From JBMDXB01 sp048594975 (GTDB lineage Bacteria > Acidobacteriota > Vicinamibacteria > Vicinamibacterales > 2-12-FULL-66-21): a DNA stretch of 64,000 bases. The translations under genes and the position numbers were made by a program. Below are positions 52,583 to 62,600 of this stretch, piece by piece. The DNA lies in assembly GCA_048594975.1 (NCBI GenBank), contig JBMDXQ010000007.1, positions 1-64,000 on the forward strand, read 5' to 3'. The notes beneath the pieces were generated by a model. The model was given only the letters and a program-made list of their open reading frames with translations. It was not told where the DNA came from and searched no databases. The first letter of the stretch is position 1. Each line of letters begins with the position of its first letter.

Positions 52583-53599
52583 ATGTCGCCTGTGCAATCA
52601 CTCAAGTGCCTCGAGACGGCGGTGCTGCTCGTCGCATCCCTCGGCGTCACTGCCGCTGCGGCGGGCCAGGACGAGACGCCGGCCCGGCCCCCTCAGTCGC
52701 AGCCGCGCACCGTCACTCCGGGGTTCGAGGTCTTCGGCCACATCGCGACGAACTGGCCCGCCGCCGGCGACAGCTTCGAAGCGGCGGGCCTCGATGCGAG
52801 GCCCGTCGAATTCGGCGGCGGCGTGCAGGCCAGCAACGTGTGGCGAAACCTCTTCGTTCGGTTCGACGTCGGCCGGTGGTCGGATTCGGGCGAGCGCGCC
52901 TTCATCGACGCGAGCGGCACCCGGTTTCCACTCGGGATTCCCCTCGACGTCACGGCAACGTTCCTCGACGTCAGCTCGGGATGGGAGTTCGCCTTCGGCG
53001 GCAGCCCCGCCCGACCGCGCCTGCTGCCCTACGTCGGCGCCGGCGCAGGCGTCGTCTTCTACAAAGAGGAATCCCCGTTCGCCGAGGCAGACGAAAACGT
53101 CGACGAAGGAACGGCCTCATATCACGCCCTTGCCGGCATCCAGGTCCGGCTGCTGAATTGGCTTGGCGTGGGCTTCGATGTGCGCTACCGGTACGTCCCT
53201 GACCTGCTGGGAAGGGGCGGCGTCTCCGCCGTGCTGGGGGAAGACGCCTTCGGCGGCGCGCAGGCGAGCGTCGGAGTGAGATTCGGGTTCCGGGGGACCC
53301 GGCCGGCGTCGGCTGCGCCCCGCGAAGCGGAACGCACCCCCTTGGAGGCGCCGGCCGGCGCTGCTCAGCCCACGACGCCGGTTCGTCGTTCGGGCGAGGC
53401 GACGATGATCGAGGCGGCACCCGCGTTCCTGCGTCCGGACAGCAGCCGTCCGCCGCTGCGCGTGCTCGAGCGCGGCGCCCGCCTCCAGGTGCTCGAGGTT
53501 CGTGGAGACTGGCTCCTCGTCGAGTTCGACGACCCGCAGTACGGACCGCGGCGTGGCTACGTCGAGCGCAAGTACGTGCGCGTGCCGCAGCAGGACTAG
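52583..53599 (+). CDS. Outer-membrane beta-barrel protein with C-terminal SH3-like domain
   Basis: 338 residues from the ATG at 52583, with GGAGGTGG five bases upstream. The signal peptide (ETAVLLVASLGVTAAAAGQD) leads into beta-barrel strands (FEVFGHIATNW; LFVRFDVGRWSD; ATFLDVSSGWEFAFGG; LLPYVGAGAGVVFYKEE; WLGVGFDVRYRYVPDL; AQASVGVRFGFRG). After a Pro/Ala linker, about residues 268-338 look like a bacterial SH3 domain (LRVLERGARLQVLEVRGDWL; RGYVERKYVRV). It is co-transcribed with the subtilase. This is the same pairing as M4 protease plus SH3/barrel at 9460-12221, but with the domains in the opposite order. Confidence 0.8.
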   Translation: MSPVQSLKCLETAVLLVASLGVTAAAAGQDETPARPPQSQPRTVTPGFEVFGHIATNWPAAGDSFEAAGLDARPVEFGGGVQASNVWRNLFVRFDVGRWSDSGERAFIDASGTRFPLGIPLDVTATFLDVSSGWEFAFGGSPARPRLLPYVGAGAGVVFYKEESPFAEADENVDEGTASYHALAGIQVRLLNWLGVGFDVRYRYVPDLLGRGGVSAVLGEDAFGGAQASVGVRFGFRGTRPASAAPREAERTPLEAPAGAAQPTTPVRRSGEATMIEAAPAFLRPDSSRPPLRVLERGARLQVLEVRGDWLLVEFDDPQYGPRRGYVERKYVRVPQQD

Positions 53600-53665
53600 A
53601 GCGCGCCGCGTTTCGGTTGATGCGGGACGTCGGCCTCGCGCGCAATCCCGCTCGCGCGCGGATGG

Positions 53666-55654
53666 TTATCGGCCCTCGGCCCTGATTCGTCCCGTTGATC
53701 CGGGATACCGGTCGCCTTCCATCGGCTCCGCGACGCCGCCCAGGCAGCGCGCGAAGAGGGCCTCGACCCGCGCGAGGTAGTCCAGCTGGTTCTCGCGGCG
53801 GTAGAAGTGCCCGTCGCCCTCGTACACGACCAGGGTGACCTCGCGCCCGCGCCGCGCGATCTCCGATGCGAACCCCTCGAGATCGCCGCGGGGAATCGCC
53901 TCGTCGCGGTCGCCGCGGACGATGAGCAGCGGCTTCGTGAGCCGGTCGACGTGCGTGATCGGCGACCTGGCCTTGAGCATCGCGGCATCGGCGGGAATGG
54001 CGGTATCGCCGATGGTCTCGCGCACCCACATGTTGTCCGCCGTCCTCGGGAACTGGTCGACGAACGTGACCAGGTTGGACACGGTGGACGAGGCGGCGCC
54101 GCAGGCGAACAGATCCGGGGTCATCGTGAGCGCCGCCAGCACGACGTATCCGCCGTAGGAGTGACCGATGATGCCGACGCGCGATCGGTCCGCCACGCCG
54201 GAGGAGACGAGGAAGGCGACGGCGTCCTCGATGTCGTGCTGCATGGCGCCGCCCCACTCCTTGAACGCGACCGTGCGGAAGCGCCTGCCAAACCCGCGCG
54301 ACCCGCGGAAGTTGACCCGCAGGAACCCGTACCCGCGGTTGGTGAAGAGCTGCGCCGTATAGTCGTAACCCCAGGAATCGCGCAGATACGGGCCGCCGTG
54401 GACCCACACCACGAGTGGCAGACCGCGCGGCGTGACATCGACGGGGAGCGTGAGATAGCCGTGCACGCGCAGCCCGTCGCGCGCGGTGAACACGAGGGGA
54501 CGCACCGGCGCCAGCGGAAGCTTCGAGAGGTGCGGTTGCTCGTCGAGCAGCAGCGTGGCCTGCCCGGTCGCGCGATCCCACAGGTAGACGTCGCGCGACG
54601 TCCGGTCGCTCGACAGGGACACGATCCACCGGGCGTCGCGCCGATCACGGCTGAGGATCCCGACGTTGCCCCCGGGTCGCAGGCGGTCCAGGCGTCGAAA
54701 GTCCTCGGCGAGCGTTCGATCGAGCGTCGTCCAGCGCCGCGGATCCTCGAGGAACGACAGCGCCTGGACGGCCCCGGTCCGGGGATGCAGCAGGACGGTC
54801 TCGATATCGACGTCGCGGCCGCCCGCGATCACGCGCTCGGCGCCGTCCCGGATGCGGCGAGACACGAGCTGCGTGGTATCCGCCCGCAGGTCGCTGCGCA
54901 CGAGCAGCGCCTGGTCGTCGGCGCTGAAGGCCTCCAGGTCGATGTTGTAGCGCGAGTCGGCGGTCAGGAACGACCGCCACGGGCCCGACACGTCGTCGCG
55001 CACGATCAGCTCGGCGGCTCCCGTCGCGGTCACGCGCTGCGCTGCCCGCACCCGAAGCGCGCCGTCGGCGACGAAATCGCGTCCGGACACGCCGCCGGGG
55101 TTTTTCGTGTCCAGCACGAGCGACCCCGTCGCGAGGTTCAGCCGGTAGACGTCGTCTTCGCGGGCGTCCGCCCGCCGGATGGTGAGGAGCAGCTCGTCGG
55201 GCACGCTGGCGCGCGCGGTGAAATTCCCGAACCGCGCGCCTTCGATGGCCACGAGCTTGCGCTCGCCCGCGGTCGCCACGTCGAGGCCGATCACGCTGTT
55301 GACCCCGTCCGAGACGCGCTCGTAGCAGATGGTGCGGTTGTTCTCGGCCCAGACATGCGAACTGACGCCGGGCGGCGGTGCCGAGGTGAGCCGGCGCGCG
55401 CTGTTCTGCGCGACGTCGCGCAACCAGAGCTGCTGCACTCCCGCGTCATCCGGCGCGAGGTAGGAGACGAACCGCCCGTCTGGCGAGAGGCTGAACGCCT
55501 GCGTGGCGGCAGGTTTCGGAAACAGCAGCTCGCGCGGGATGAGGGTAGGAAGGTCCGCGCGTCGCTCAGGCGCCGCGGCCACGACCAGAACCGCGAGCGA
55601 TGCAACGACGGGGAAACCGACCGCCGGAACGACAAAGCGTCGGCGGAGGTGCAT
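53666..55654 (-). CDS. S9 family peptidase (prolyl oligopeptidase/acylaminoacyl peptidase type)
   Basis: 662 residues from the ATG at 55654, chosen because GGAGG lies five bases upstream and a signal peptide (VVPAVGFPVVASLAVLVVAA) starts there. The N-terminal beta-propeller includes FSLSPDGRFVSYLAPDDAG and IVSLSSDRTSRDVYLWDRAT. The alpha/beta-hydrolase domain begins near LVFTARDGLRVHGYLTLPVD, with the nucleophile Ser499 in GHSYGGYVV, the acid Asp in GDRDEAIP (about 583) and His616 in EGDGHFYRRENQ. It should release dipeptides or acyl amino acids from short peptides, probably in the periplasm. It converges on the subtilase pair. Confidence 0.94.
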   Translation of the reverse strand: MHLRRRFVVPAVGFPVVASLAVLVVAAAPERRADLPTLIPRELLFPKPAATQAFSLSPDGRFVSYLAPDDAGVQQLWLRDVAQNSARRLTSAPPPGVSSHVWAENNRTICYERVSDGVNSVIGLDVATAGERKLVAIEGARFGNFTARASVPDELLLTIRRADAREDDVYRLNLATGSLVLDTKNPGGVSGRDFVADGALRVRAAQRVTATGAAELIVRDDVSGPWRSFLTADSRYNIDLEAFSADDQALLVRSDLRADTTQLVSRRIRDGAERVIAGGRDVDIETVLLHPRTGAVQALSFLEDPRRWTTLDRTLAEDFRRLDRLRPGGNVGILSRDRRDARWIVSLSSDRTSRDVYLWDRATGQATLLLDEQPHLSKLPLAPVRPLVFTARDGLRVHGYLTLPVDVTPRGLPLVVWVHGGPYLRDSWGYDYTAQLFTNRGYGFLRVNFRGSRGFGRRFRTVAFKEWGGAMQHDIEDAVAFLVSSGVADRSRVGIIGHSYGGYVVLAALTMTPDLFACGAASSTVSNLVTFVDQFPRTADNMWVRETIGDTAIPADAAMLKARSPITHVDRLTKPLLIVRGDRDEAIPRGDLEGFASEIARRGREVTLVVYEGDGHFYRRENQLDYLARVEALFARCLGGVAEPMEGDRYPGSTGRIRAEGR

Positions 55655-55975
55655 TTCGGCCTCCAGACATCGCCGGCGCTCCTCCTTCGGGCGTCTCAAT
55701 CGTGCATGATACACCCTCGCCGCGCTCAGCACCTCGAGCGGTGCGCCTGCCTGGGCCACCGGGTATGACGGACGCGTCTCGCTCGCCGCGAGCGTGCGCG
55801 CGCGAGGCGACGTCCGCGCCACATCTGCGTCGGATTCGAACCACGTATCCTATACTGCGCGCGGCGCCGACTGCGTGCACCCGGCCCCGGCGGCCGGCCC
55901 GGTGCCGGTCACGCGCACGGGCACGGTGCCCAGGCGCCTTGCGTATGCCGACACGGTGTCGCGCCTGAGTCCGTC
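55655..55975. other. Divergent intergenic region, no gene seen
   Basis: The region between the S9 peptidase and the ACT-domain gene contains TATACT at 55851-55856, a fair -10 box on the plus strand, but no good -35 element. A GC-rich segment with CGCGCG runs follows. No coding sequence is supported. Confidence 0.4.
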
Positions 55976-56623
55976 ATGCCGATTGAAGCGTTCTCCGTCA
56001 CTGTTGAAGACCGTCCGGGCATGCTGTTCCAGATCACGAGGGCGCTGGCGCAACACGATGCGGACGTCCGGCACGTCGAGATCCTGCACCGGCCGGCTCA
56101 CACCGACATCTTCTTCGAGTGCCAGCTGACCGTTCCGCTCGAGCAGGCGCTGTCGAGCGTCCGCAACGTCCCCGGCGTGATCGCGGCCACCGCTGCGCCC
56201 CCGATGTCCACCATCTACGGCAAGCGGATCGTCATCATGGGCGGCGGGGCGCAGGTCGGGCAGGTCGCGGTGGGCGCAATCGCCGAATCCGATCGTCATA
56301 ACATCCGGGGGGAGCGAATCTCCGTGGACACGATACCGCTCGTCGGCGAACCTGAGCTTGCCGCCGCCGTACGCGCCGTCGTGCGCCTGCCGCGCGTCCG
56401 GCTACTCGTGCTTGCCGGATCCCTGATGGGCGGCGACATCACCACCGCCGTTCAGGAAGTGCGCGCTCAGGGACTGGTCGTTATCTCATTGAACATGGCA
56501 GGCAGCGTGCCGGAGGCCGCCGACCTGGTCGTCTCCGATCCCGTGCAGGCTGGCGTGATGGCCGTCATGGCCATCGCGGACACCGCGAAGTTCGACATCC
56601 TTCGTGCGCGCAAGCGCTATTGA
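55976..56623 (+). CDS. ACT domain protein with C-terminal DUF5612-like domain
   Basis: 215 residues. The first 70 are an ACT domain (IEAFSVTVEDRPGMLFQITR; DADVRHVEILHRPAHTDIFF), a small ligand-binding fold that usually senses amino acids. Residues about 82-215 form a Rossmann-like domain (KRIVIMGGGAQVGQVAVGAI; RVRLLVLAGSLMGGDITTAV; GLVVISLNMAGSVPEAADLV; VSDPVQAGVMAVMAIADTAK) resembling the domain that follows ACT in archaeal proteins (DUF5612-like). That link is from memory and needs a profile search. No Shine-Dalgarno sequence is visible. It overlaps the convergent metallohydrolase gene by seven bases. Confidence 0.75.
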   Translation: MPIEAFSVTVEDRPGMLFQITRALAQHDADVRHVEILHRPAHTDIFFECQLTVPLEQALSSVRNVPGVIAATAAPPMSTIYGKRIVIMGGGAQVGQVAVGAIAESDRHNIRGERISVDTIPLVGEPELAAAVRAVVRLPRVRLLVLAGSLMGGDITTAVQEVRAQGLVVISLNMAGSVPEAADLVVSDPVQAGVMAVMAIADTAKFDILRARKRY

Positions 56624-58290
56624 GGTGGCGCGGACTTCCGCTGCTCGAGGGCCTTGCGCGCCTCGGCGATCTGACGTTCCAGCTGTGCCCGATGCCGTGA
56701 AGCCTGGTGGTCGAGGTTGGTTCCCGGGGCCGCGAGTTCGGCCTCGAGCTCCCGCAAGTAGCCTTCGGCCGTGTCGATGCGGGCGCCGAGCGTCTCCGGG
56801 TTCGCGAAGCTGCCGCCGTTGACCGCGACGTAGACCGGAGTCGTGTGTGCCACCTGCGCCGTGCCGGCCCTGGCAGTCGCCGCGATCCACAACCCGTTCG
56901 TGACCGGCACGTCCACCTCCGTCGAGAGGCGCGCCGCGGCGCGCCCGTCGGCGCGGGCGAGCACGCGGCCGTTGCCGACAATCGTCAGCGACTCGAGGGG
57001 CACCTGCGTTGCGTGGCCGAGCGCTTCGGCGGTCACGCGCACGCGCGCGCCCGGCGTGACGTCCACGGTCTCGCCCGGCATTCGCCCGTTCACGGTCAGC
57101 AGCAGCATCGGGCCCGTCGTGACGAAGGTTCGACCGGCCTTGAGCGCGGCGAACCAGCGTTCGAACGACAGCGGGCCGCCGACGTAGGTATAGAACCGTG
57201 CGTTGCCAATCTGCGCGATTGGCGGCCCGGGCAGCCCGTAGGCGGGACCGCGGCCGCACCACGGGAAATCGGACCCGGCAAGCGCCGTCAGCCGAATCCC
57301 GAGGTCGAGGAACAGGTAGTAGTGCTCGAGCGCGATGGGCCCTTCCGGTACGCAGAATTGCGCGAGCTCGAGGAAGTCGTTCCTGCCCCGCAACGTGTTC
57401 AAGACCATGCCGCGGTAGCCGTGAAAGCTCATGCCCTGGTGGGCGAACCCGGTCACGCCGCCAAGCGCGTGGACCCGGTCGAACAGCCGGTCGTACGAAT
57501 AGTAGTCGCGCGAAGACCGCACGAATTCCTCGGCGCCGAGGGAGATCGTGTGGCCGATCTCCGGCGTCCGCGGATCTTCCTGCCCCGGCGAGATCCACCT
57601 TCCCAGCTCGTGGTAGCGGCCTTTCGTGCCGAAGCCGTACTGCATGAAGTAGGTGGCCCAGAAGTCGCCCATCTGCAGCAGGTTGCCGACGTGAATGTCC
57701 TCTGCGGCAATCCAGCGCACGATGGCGGGATCGTCGCCGGGCGATCGGCGGAGGTGGATGTGACCGTCGGACGAGTACCAGCCGCGCGCGGGCATGTCGA
57801 CCCAGCGATCGAGCACGACGTCGCGCGTGACTCCGGCCTCTGACGGCGCGACGTCGAGCCGGATCGATTGGCGCAGGTACTCGAACCCTTTCGACAGCGT
57901 CACCGTGTAGGTGCCCGGCGGTACGCGCGCGTCGAACGCACCGTCGACGTAGAACGAGCCGTCAGGCTGCAGCGCGTAGCCCTCCGCGCGATCCTGCTGC
58001 CCCCACATGACGGCGATTGCCTGCTTCGGGATGGAAAGCGCGCTTTCCGATAGCGCCAGGGCGCCGGACACGCGCGGCGTCGTGCCAGCAGCGTCCTGCA
58101 GGTGCACGCGCACGGGGGTCTTCTGACCGCTCGCACGGTCGACGACGGTGACGGACAGGGCGACGCCTCGACCGTCCTGGAGCGCGTAGCTCAACCCCGC
58201 CGAGAGCACGCCGGCAATCAGCAGCGCTGGAGACACATGACGTCGTCGTCGCTCTGGCCGATGGCGGAGGTGACGCAGCGTGCTGGGCAC
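56617..58290 (-). CDS. CehA/McbA family metallohydrolase (PHP-like)
   Basis: 557 residues from a GTG at 58290; an in-frame GTG at 58236 would give a tidier signal peptide (SPALLIAGVLSAGLSYALQ). The N-terminal half is beta-rich (LSVTVVDRASGQKTPVRVHL; DGSFYVDGAFDARVPPGTYT). The catalytic part starts at WYSSDGHIHLRRS (Asp175, His177, His179), the metal-binding motif of the PHP-related fold, with later ligands expected in VTGFAHQGMSFHG and LTALAGSDFPWCG. FVTTGPMLLLTVNGRMPG is characteristic of this family. A coiled-coil-like C-terminus (LEAELAAPGTNLDHQASRH onward) ends it. Known members cleave carbamates or phosphoesters; the substrate here is unknown. Confidence 0.88.
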   Translation of the reverse strand: MPSTLRHLRHRPERRRRHVSPALLIAGVLSAGLSYALQDGRGVALSVTVVDRASGQKTPVRVHLQDAAGTTPRVSGALALSESALSIPKQAIAVMWGQQDRAEGYALQPDGSFYVDGAFDARVPPGTYTVTLSKGFEYLRQSIRLDVAPSEAGVTRDVVLDRWVDMPARGWYSSDGHIHLRRSPGDDPAIVRWIAAEDIHVGNLLQMGDFWATYFMQYGFGTKGRYHELGRWISPGQEDPRTPEIGHTISLGAEEFVRSSRDYYSYDRLFDRVHALGGVTGFAHQGMSFHGYRGMVLNTLRGRNDFLELAQFCVPEGPIALEHYYLFLDLGIRLTALAGSDFPWCGRGPAYGLPGPPIAQIGNARFYTYVGGPLSFERWFAALKAGRTFVTTGPMLLLTVNGRMPGETVDVTPGARVRVTAEALGHATQVPLESLTIVGNGRVLARADGRAAARLSTEVDVPVTNGLWIAATARAGTAQVAHTTPVYVAVNGGSFANPETLGARIDTAEGYLRELEAELAAPGTNLDHQASRHRAQLERQIAEARKALEQRKSAPPQ

Positions 58291-58387
58291 GGCTGCAGTC
58301 TACGTGCGCGGTGATGCGCGGTCAAAGCATCCGTTGCCGCTCCACATCAGGAGCCGTGTTGCGCTGACCTGCCAGCGGTCGGTTCGA

Positions 58388-58412
58388 AATCCGGCCCGCT
58401 CGAGGCTATGAT
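58388..58412 (+). promoter_or_regulatory. Promoter candidate for the TGS-domain GTPase
   Basis: TATGAT (58407-58412) matches the -10 consensus at five positions and has a weak -35 (TTCGAA, near 58383-58388) about 18 bases upstream. The leader to the ATG at 58449 would be about 30 bases. Confidence 0.35.
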
Positions 58413-58448
58413 CCGATCCGCCGCCGGCCCGCGACCGGCACGCACGAG

Positions 58449-59432
58449 ATGCCCGCCAACCTCACACCTGAATACAAGCGGGCGGAGGAGCGCTTCCGCG
58501 CGGCGAAAACCCCCGAGGACAGGCTCGAAGCGCTCGAGGAGATGCTCCGCGTCATCCCCAAGCACAAGGGGACCGACGGCCTGCAGGCGGATCTCAAGGC
58601 GCGCATCGCGAAGCTGCGGAGACTGCCGTCGAAGACCGCGGGCAAGGCCAGCTTCACGCACATGGTCCCGCGCGAGGGAGCGGGGCAGGTCGCGCTGGTC
58701 GGGCCGCCGAACTCGGGTAAGTCCTCGCTCGTCGCCGCGCTGACCCGCGCGACTCCGGAGGCCGCCGACTACCCGTTCACGACCCGCGAGGCTACGCCGG
58801 GCATGATGCGGTTCGAGAACATCTGGATCCAGCTCGTCGACCTGCCGGCCGTCTCGGCGCAGCACGTCGAGCCCTGGGTGTTCGATCTGATCCGCAACGC
58901 GGATCTCTGCTGGATCGTCGTCGACGGCCGGTGGGCGATCGAAGGGCTCGACGAGACGCTCGCGGTGCTCGCCGGGCGCGGCATCGGGTTGAGACCGGAC
59001 GACGAGCCCCTCACGGTCCGGAACGGCGAACGCATTGTCCGTCCGGCGCTCCTCGTCGTGACCGGCCTCGACCGGCTCGAGGTGGCGTCTTCGCTGGACG
59101 CCCTGGCCGCGCTGCTCGAAGGGCGCTGGCCAATCCTCGCCGTGTCACCCGTCACGCGTGCCGGCCTTGACGCGCTCCCAAGGCTCACGTTCGACGCGCT
59201 CGGGATGATCCGCGTGCGCACGAAACCGCCGGGCAAGCCGCTGGACGATGCGGCGACACCGTTCACGCTGCCGCGCGGGTCCACCGTCGGGGACCTGGCC
59301 GCGCGAATCCACAAGGACCTTCAGGCGTCCATGAAGTTCGCGCGCGTGTGGGGCTCGGGCGTCTTCGACGGGCAGACGGTCCACCGCACCCACGTCCTGT
59401 CCGACGGGGACATCGTCGAGGTGCACGAGTGA
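58449..59432 (+). CDS. DRG/Obg-like GTP-binding protein with C-terminal TGS domain
   Basis: 327 residues. An N-terminal helical region (EYKRAEERFRAAKTPEDRLE) is followed by a GTPase domain with P-loop GPPNSGKSS (85-93), switch region ADYPFTTREATPG and DLPA (131-134), then TGLD near 207-210, and a TGS domain (about 250-327) ending FDGQTVHRTHVLSDGDIVEV. The order matches the DRG branch of the Obg superfamily, shorter than Obg and without its glycine-rich N-domain. Two consensus sites differ: DxPG reads DLPA, and NKxD reads TGLD, so nucleotide handling may be altered. DRG proteins bind ribosomes in eukaryotes and archaea; the bacterial role is unclear. Confidence 0.88.
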   Translation: MPANLTPEYKRAEERFRAAKTPEDRLEALEEMLRVIPKHKGTDGLQADLKARIAKLRRLPSKTAGKASFTHMVPREGAGQVALVGPPNSGKSSLVAALTRATPEAADYPFTTREATPGMMRFENIWIQLVDLPAVSAQHVEPWVFDLIRNADLCWIVVDGRWAIEGLDETLAVLAGRGIGLRPDDEPLTVRNGERIVRPALLVVTGLDRLEVASSLDALAALLEGRWPILAVSPVTRAGLDALPRLTFDALGMIRVRTKPPGKPLDDAATPFTLPRGSTVGDLAARIHKDLQASMKFARVWGSGVFDGQTVHRTHVLSDGDIVEVHE

Positions 59433-59628
59433 GGCACCTCGAACGACCGGGCGCCGTCGCAGGCTGGCGGTTACGCGATGTCAAGTGGTACCGGCATCTT
59501 GGGGCTTCCTCGCCGGACTCGATCGGCCGCCGCGGTTCTCCAGTGGGTGCCATCCGCCATTCCGGGCACGGGGCTTCAGGTAGTCGGCCTGGCTTACGGG
59601 CGCTCGCCAGAGCTCCGGCGTCCTCCAT

Positions 59629-62600
59629 TCACTGACGCCACTTCGTCGCGGGCACGTCCTCCGGAGCTCCCCACTCGCGCTCGAACTGGTCCAGCACGTA
59701 CCACGTGCCGTTCGACGGCCGGTACACGGCGATGTCGGTCTGGCCGTCGCCGTTGAAATCGCCTGCCACCGGGCTGTCGCCGCTCGCGCCCCACGGCACC
59801 GCGCGGTACCCGGCCGCAATGTGGCGCGACAGGATGTACCACATGCCGTCAGATGGCCGGAACACGGCCGGGACCGCAAGCCCGTCACCGTCGTAGTCGG
59901 CGGGCACCGGGATATCGCCCGGCGCGCCCCAGCTTTGAAGCACGTAACTCGTGAAGTTCGACGACGAGGTGAGGATGTACCAGTAGCCGTTCGACGGCCG
60001 GAACAGCCCGGCATCGGTTACTCCGTCGCCGTCGTAATCGGCCGGCGCGGGAACGTCCCCTGCCGCGCCCCATGCATAGACGCGATAGCTGGCGAACGAA
60101 CTCGACGAGGTCAGCACGTACCACTCCCCGGTGGAGGGGCGGAACACCGCGACATCCGTGACGCCATCACCGTCGTAGTCGCCGGCAACCGGAACGTCCG
60201 TTGCGAGACCCCAGTGGATCGACAGCTCGCTCGTGTACTCGCTCGACGATGTACGGATGCGCCAGTACTCGTCGGAGGGCCGGAACGTCGCCAGGTCCAT
60301 GCGGTGATCGCCGTCGTAATCGCCCGGTGTCGGGATGTCGCCTGCAGCTCCCCCCAGCGCCGAACCATGCGACGCAAAGTGCGACGACGAGGTCAGCGTC
60401 CACCACACGCCCGTTGACGGCCGGAAGACGGTGAGGTCGGTGATGCGGTCGCCATCGAGGTCGCCCGCGATTGGCTGCAGCAGCTCGGGGTGTGCCCACA
60501 CCGGCACGTCGCCGGCGGCGCCCCACTGCACGAACCATGTCGCGCCCGAGATCGGACTGTAGATCTTCCACGTCCCGGTGGCCGTCTCGTACGCGCAGAC
60601 CTCGGCACGATGATCGCCGTCGTAATCGATCGCGAGGGGAACGTCGTTGGCGAGGCCCCAGTGGATTGGTGCCCAGCCGGGAATCCACCAAGTGCCCGTC
60701 AGCCGGCGGTACACGGCGATCTCGCTGGCGCCGTCGCCGTTGTAATCGCCCGGCACGGGGAGGTCGCCGGGCTGGCCCCACTGCGTCGAGCCGACGCCAC
60801 GGATGAACCAGGTGCCGGTGGCGGGCCGATAGACGGCAATTTCCGCCAGCGTGTCGCCGTTGTAGTCGGCGGGGACGGGAATGTCACCCGGCCAGCCCCA
60901 TTGAACGCGCGGTTGTCCAAGCACATACCACCAGCCGTCCTGCGGACGGTAGACGGCAATGTCGCTTCGGCCATCGCCGTTGTAGTCGGCCGGCACGGGC
61001 ACATCTCCCTCCGCGCCCCAGCTCACCGTCGGCTGACCCTTGATCAACCACTGGCCGCCCCGCGGCTGGTAGAGCGCCGCCTCGGCGATGCCGTCGCCGT
61101 TGTAGTCGTCGGGTACCGGGATCGCGACGGTTCCGCTCAGATCAATCAAGGAGAAACCACCGGTCGCCGCTTTCACGTACCACGTGCCGCTGGACGGGCG
61201 AAACACGGTCAGGTCGGCGCCGCCGTCTCCGTTCAGGTCCTTGCTGCCCGGCTTGCCCCCGTCGGTGACGGCGAAGACGAGATCATCGTGGTCGTCGTAG
61301 GGACCGCCGCTGCACGTCGATTGACTGCCGGCGTGGCGGAAGTTCGCGCGCACCGCCTGCCGGCGGCCCATCGGCAACACGTAGTTCGCCAGCAGGAGCC
61401 GCGGGCCGCTGGAGGGCACCGCCTGCGTCGCCAGCCAGGTCCAGTTCGGTGAGTTCGCATCGGCCGCGTAGTACAGGTCGAGCCAGTCGTTTCCGTACGC
61501 CCAGACGCTCACCTGGACCTGCACGGTCCTGCCCGCGGAGAACGCGGCGCCGTCCAGCGTGACCACCTTGATTCGTTCGATCGACTCGTCGTTCTGATAC
61601 GAGCCGCTCGTTCCGTCCGCGCAGCTGGAAAACAGCGTGTTCGGCTGGTTCGGTTCGGGTCCCGTGGACAGGGAGTCCCTGCCCGCGAGCAGCGTTCCCG
61701 AATCGCACCCTCCGGTCACGAGACCGCAGAGGGGCGCCCGGTAAGAGGAGTTGTAGACAGCCGTCTGCGACCCGCTGCAGGGGGCCGTGAAGAACGTCGA
61801 ATCTGAGCCGTAAACGGTGCCCTGGCTGTTGGTCGCGACCAACTGGACATGATAGCCGGTCCCGCAGGTCAACGACGACACCGGTGCTGACACCGCCACA
61901 CTCGTCCAGCCTGACCCGACGCTCTGCGGCGGCGTCGTCGACGTGTATCCGGTCACGCCGTAGCGGAAATACGCGGTTGCCGGGATGCCGTTCGGTGTGA
62001 CCGTACCGTTCAGCGTGGCGCCGGCCTGCGTGATTGCAGACGCCACACCGGTGGTTGCCACGAGCGGGTTGCTCGCCCAGAATCCAAGCTCGGCACTCGC
62101 ACTTCCCTGCCCGGCCGCGTTCCCCGCCGTGACGTGCCAGTGATAGCTGGCACCCGTCAACGTTGCCGGTGTGACGGAACACGTTCCCGAAGTGCTGCAC
62201 ACCGACGAGCTGTACGGGTAGGTCGTGACGTCGCCGCCGTCGCGCGCGACCGTCAGCGTGTAGCTGGTCGCCTCCGGCACGGCGATCCAGCGGAACGTGG
62301 GCGTCGTGGTCGAGATCAGGCCGGCGGGCGACACCAGTACCGGGCGGCCAGGCGCCACGACCGGCAGATTCCCCGGCTCGATGCCCCGTTGAATGATCTG
62401 CGTATTGGTCGCCCACGCGTAGCCGCCGGTGCTCCAGTTGTTCGTGATGTCGTAGTACCCGGTGTACGAACCGCCCCAGCCCAGGTTCAGATGCACCTGA
62501 TTGGTCGTCACGACCTGGTAGCCGTCGATGACGATGGCGTGACCCGCGCTGTAGTCGGCGGTGTACACCGTCAGCAGCATCGGGCGAGGCCGCGGCGCGT

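Noticed and set aside
60283..61143. Direct repeats in DNA that could suggest a CRISPR array
   Set aside because: They are coding repeats of the C10 peptidase's FG-GAP-like units, diverged and without unique spacers between identical repeats.
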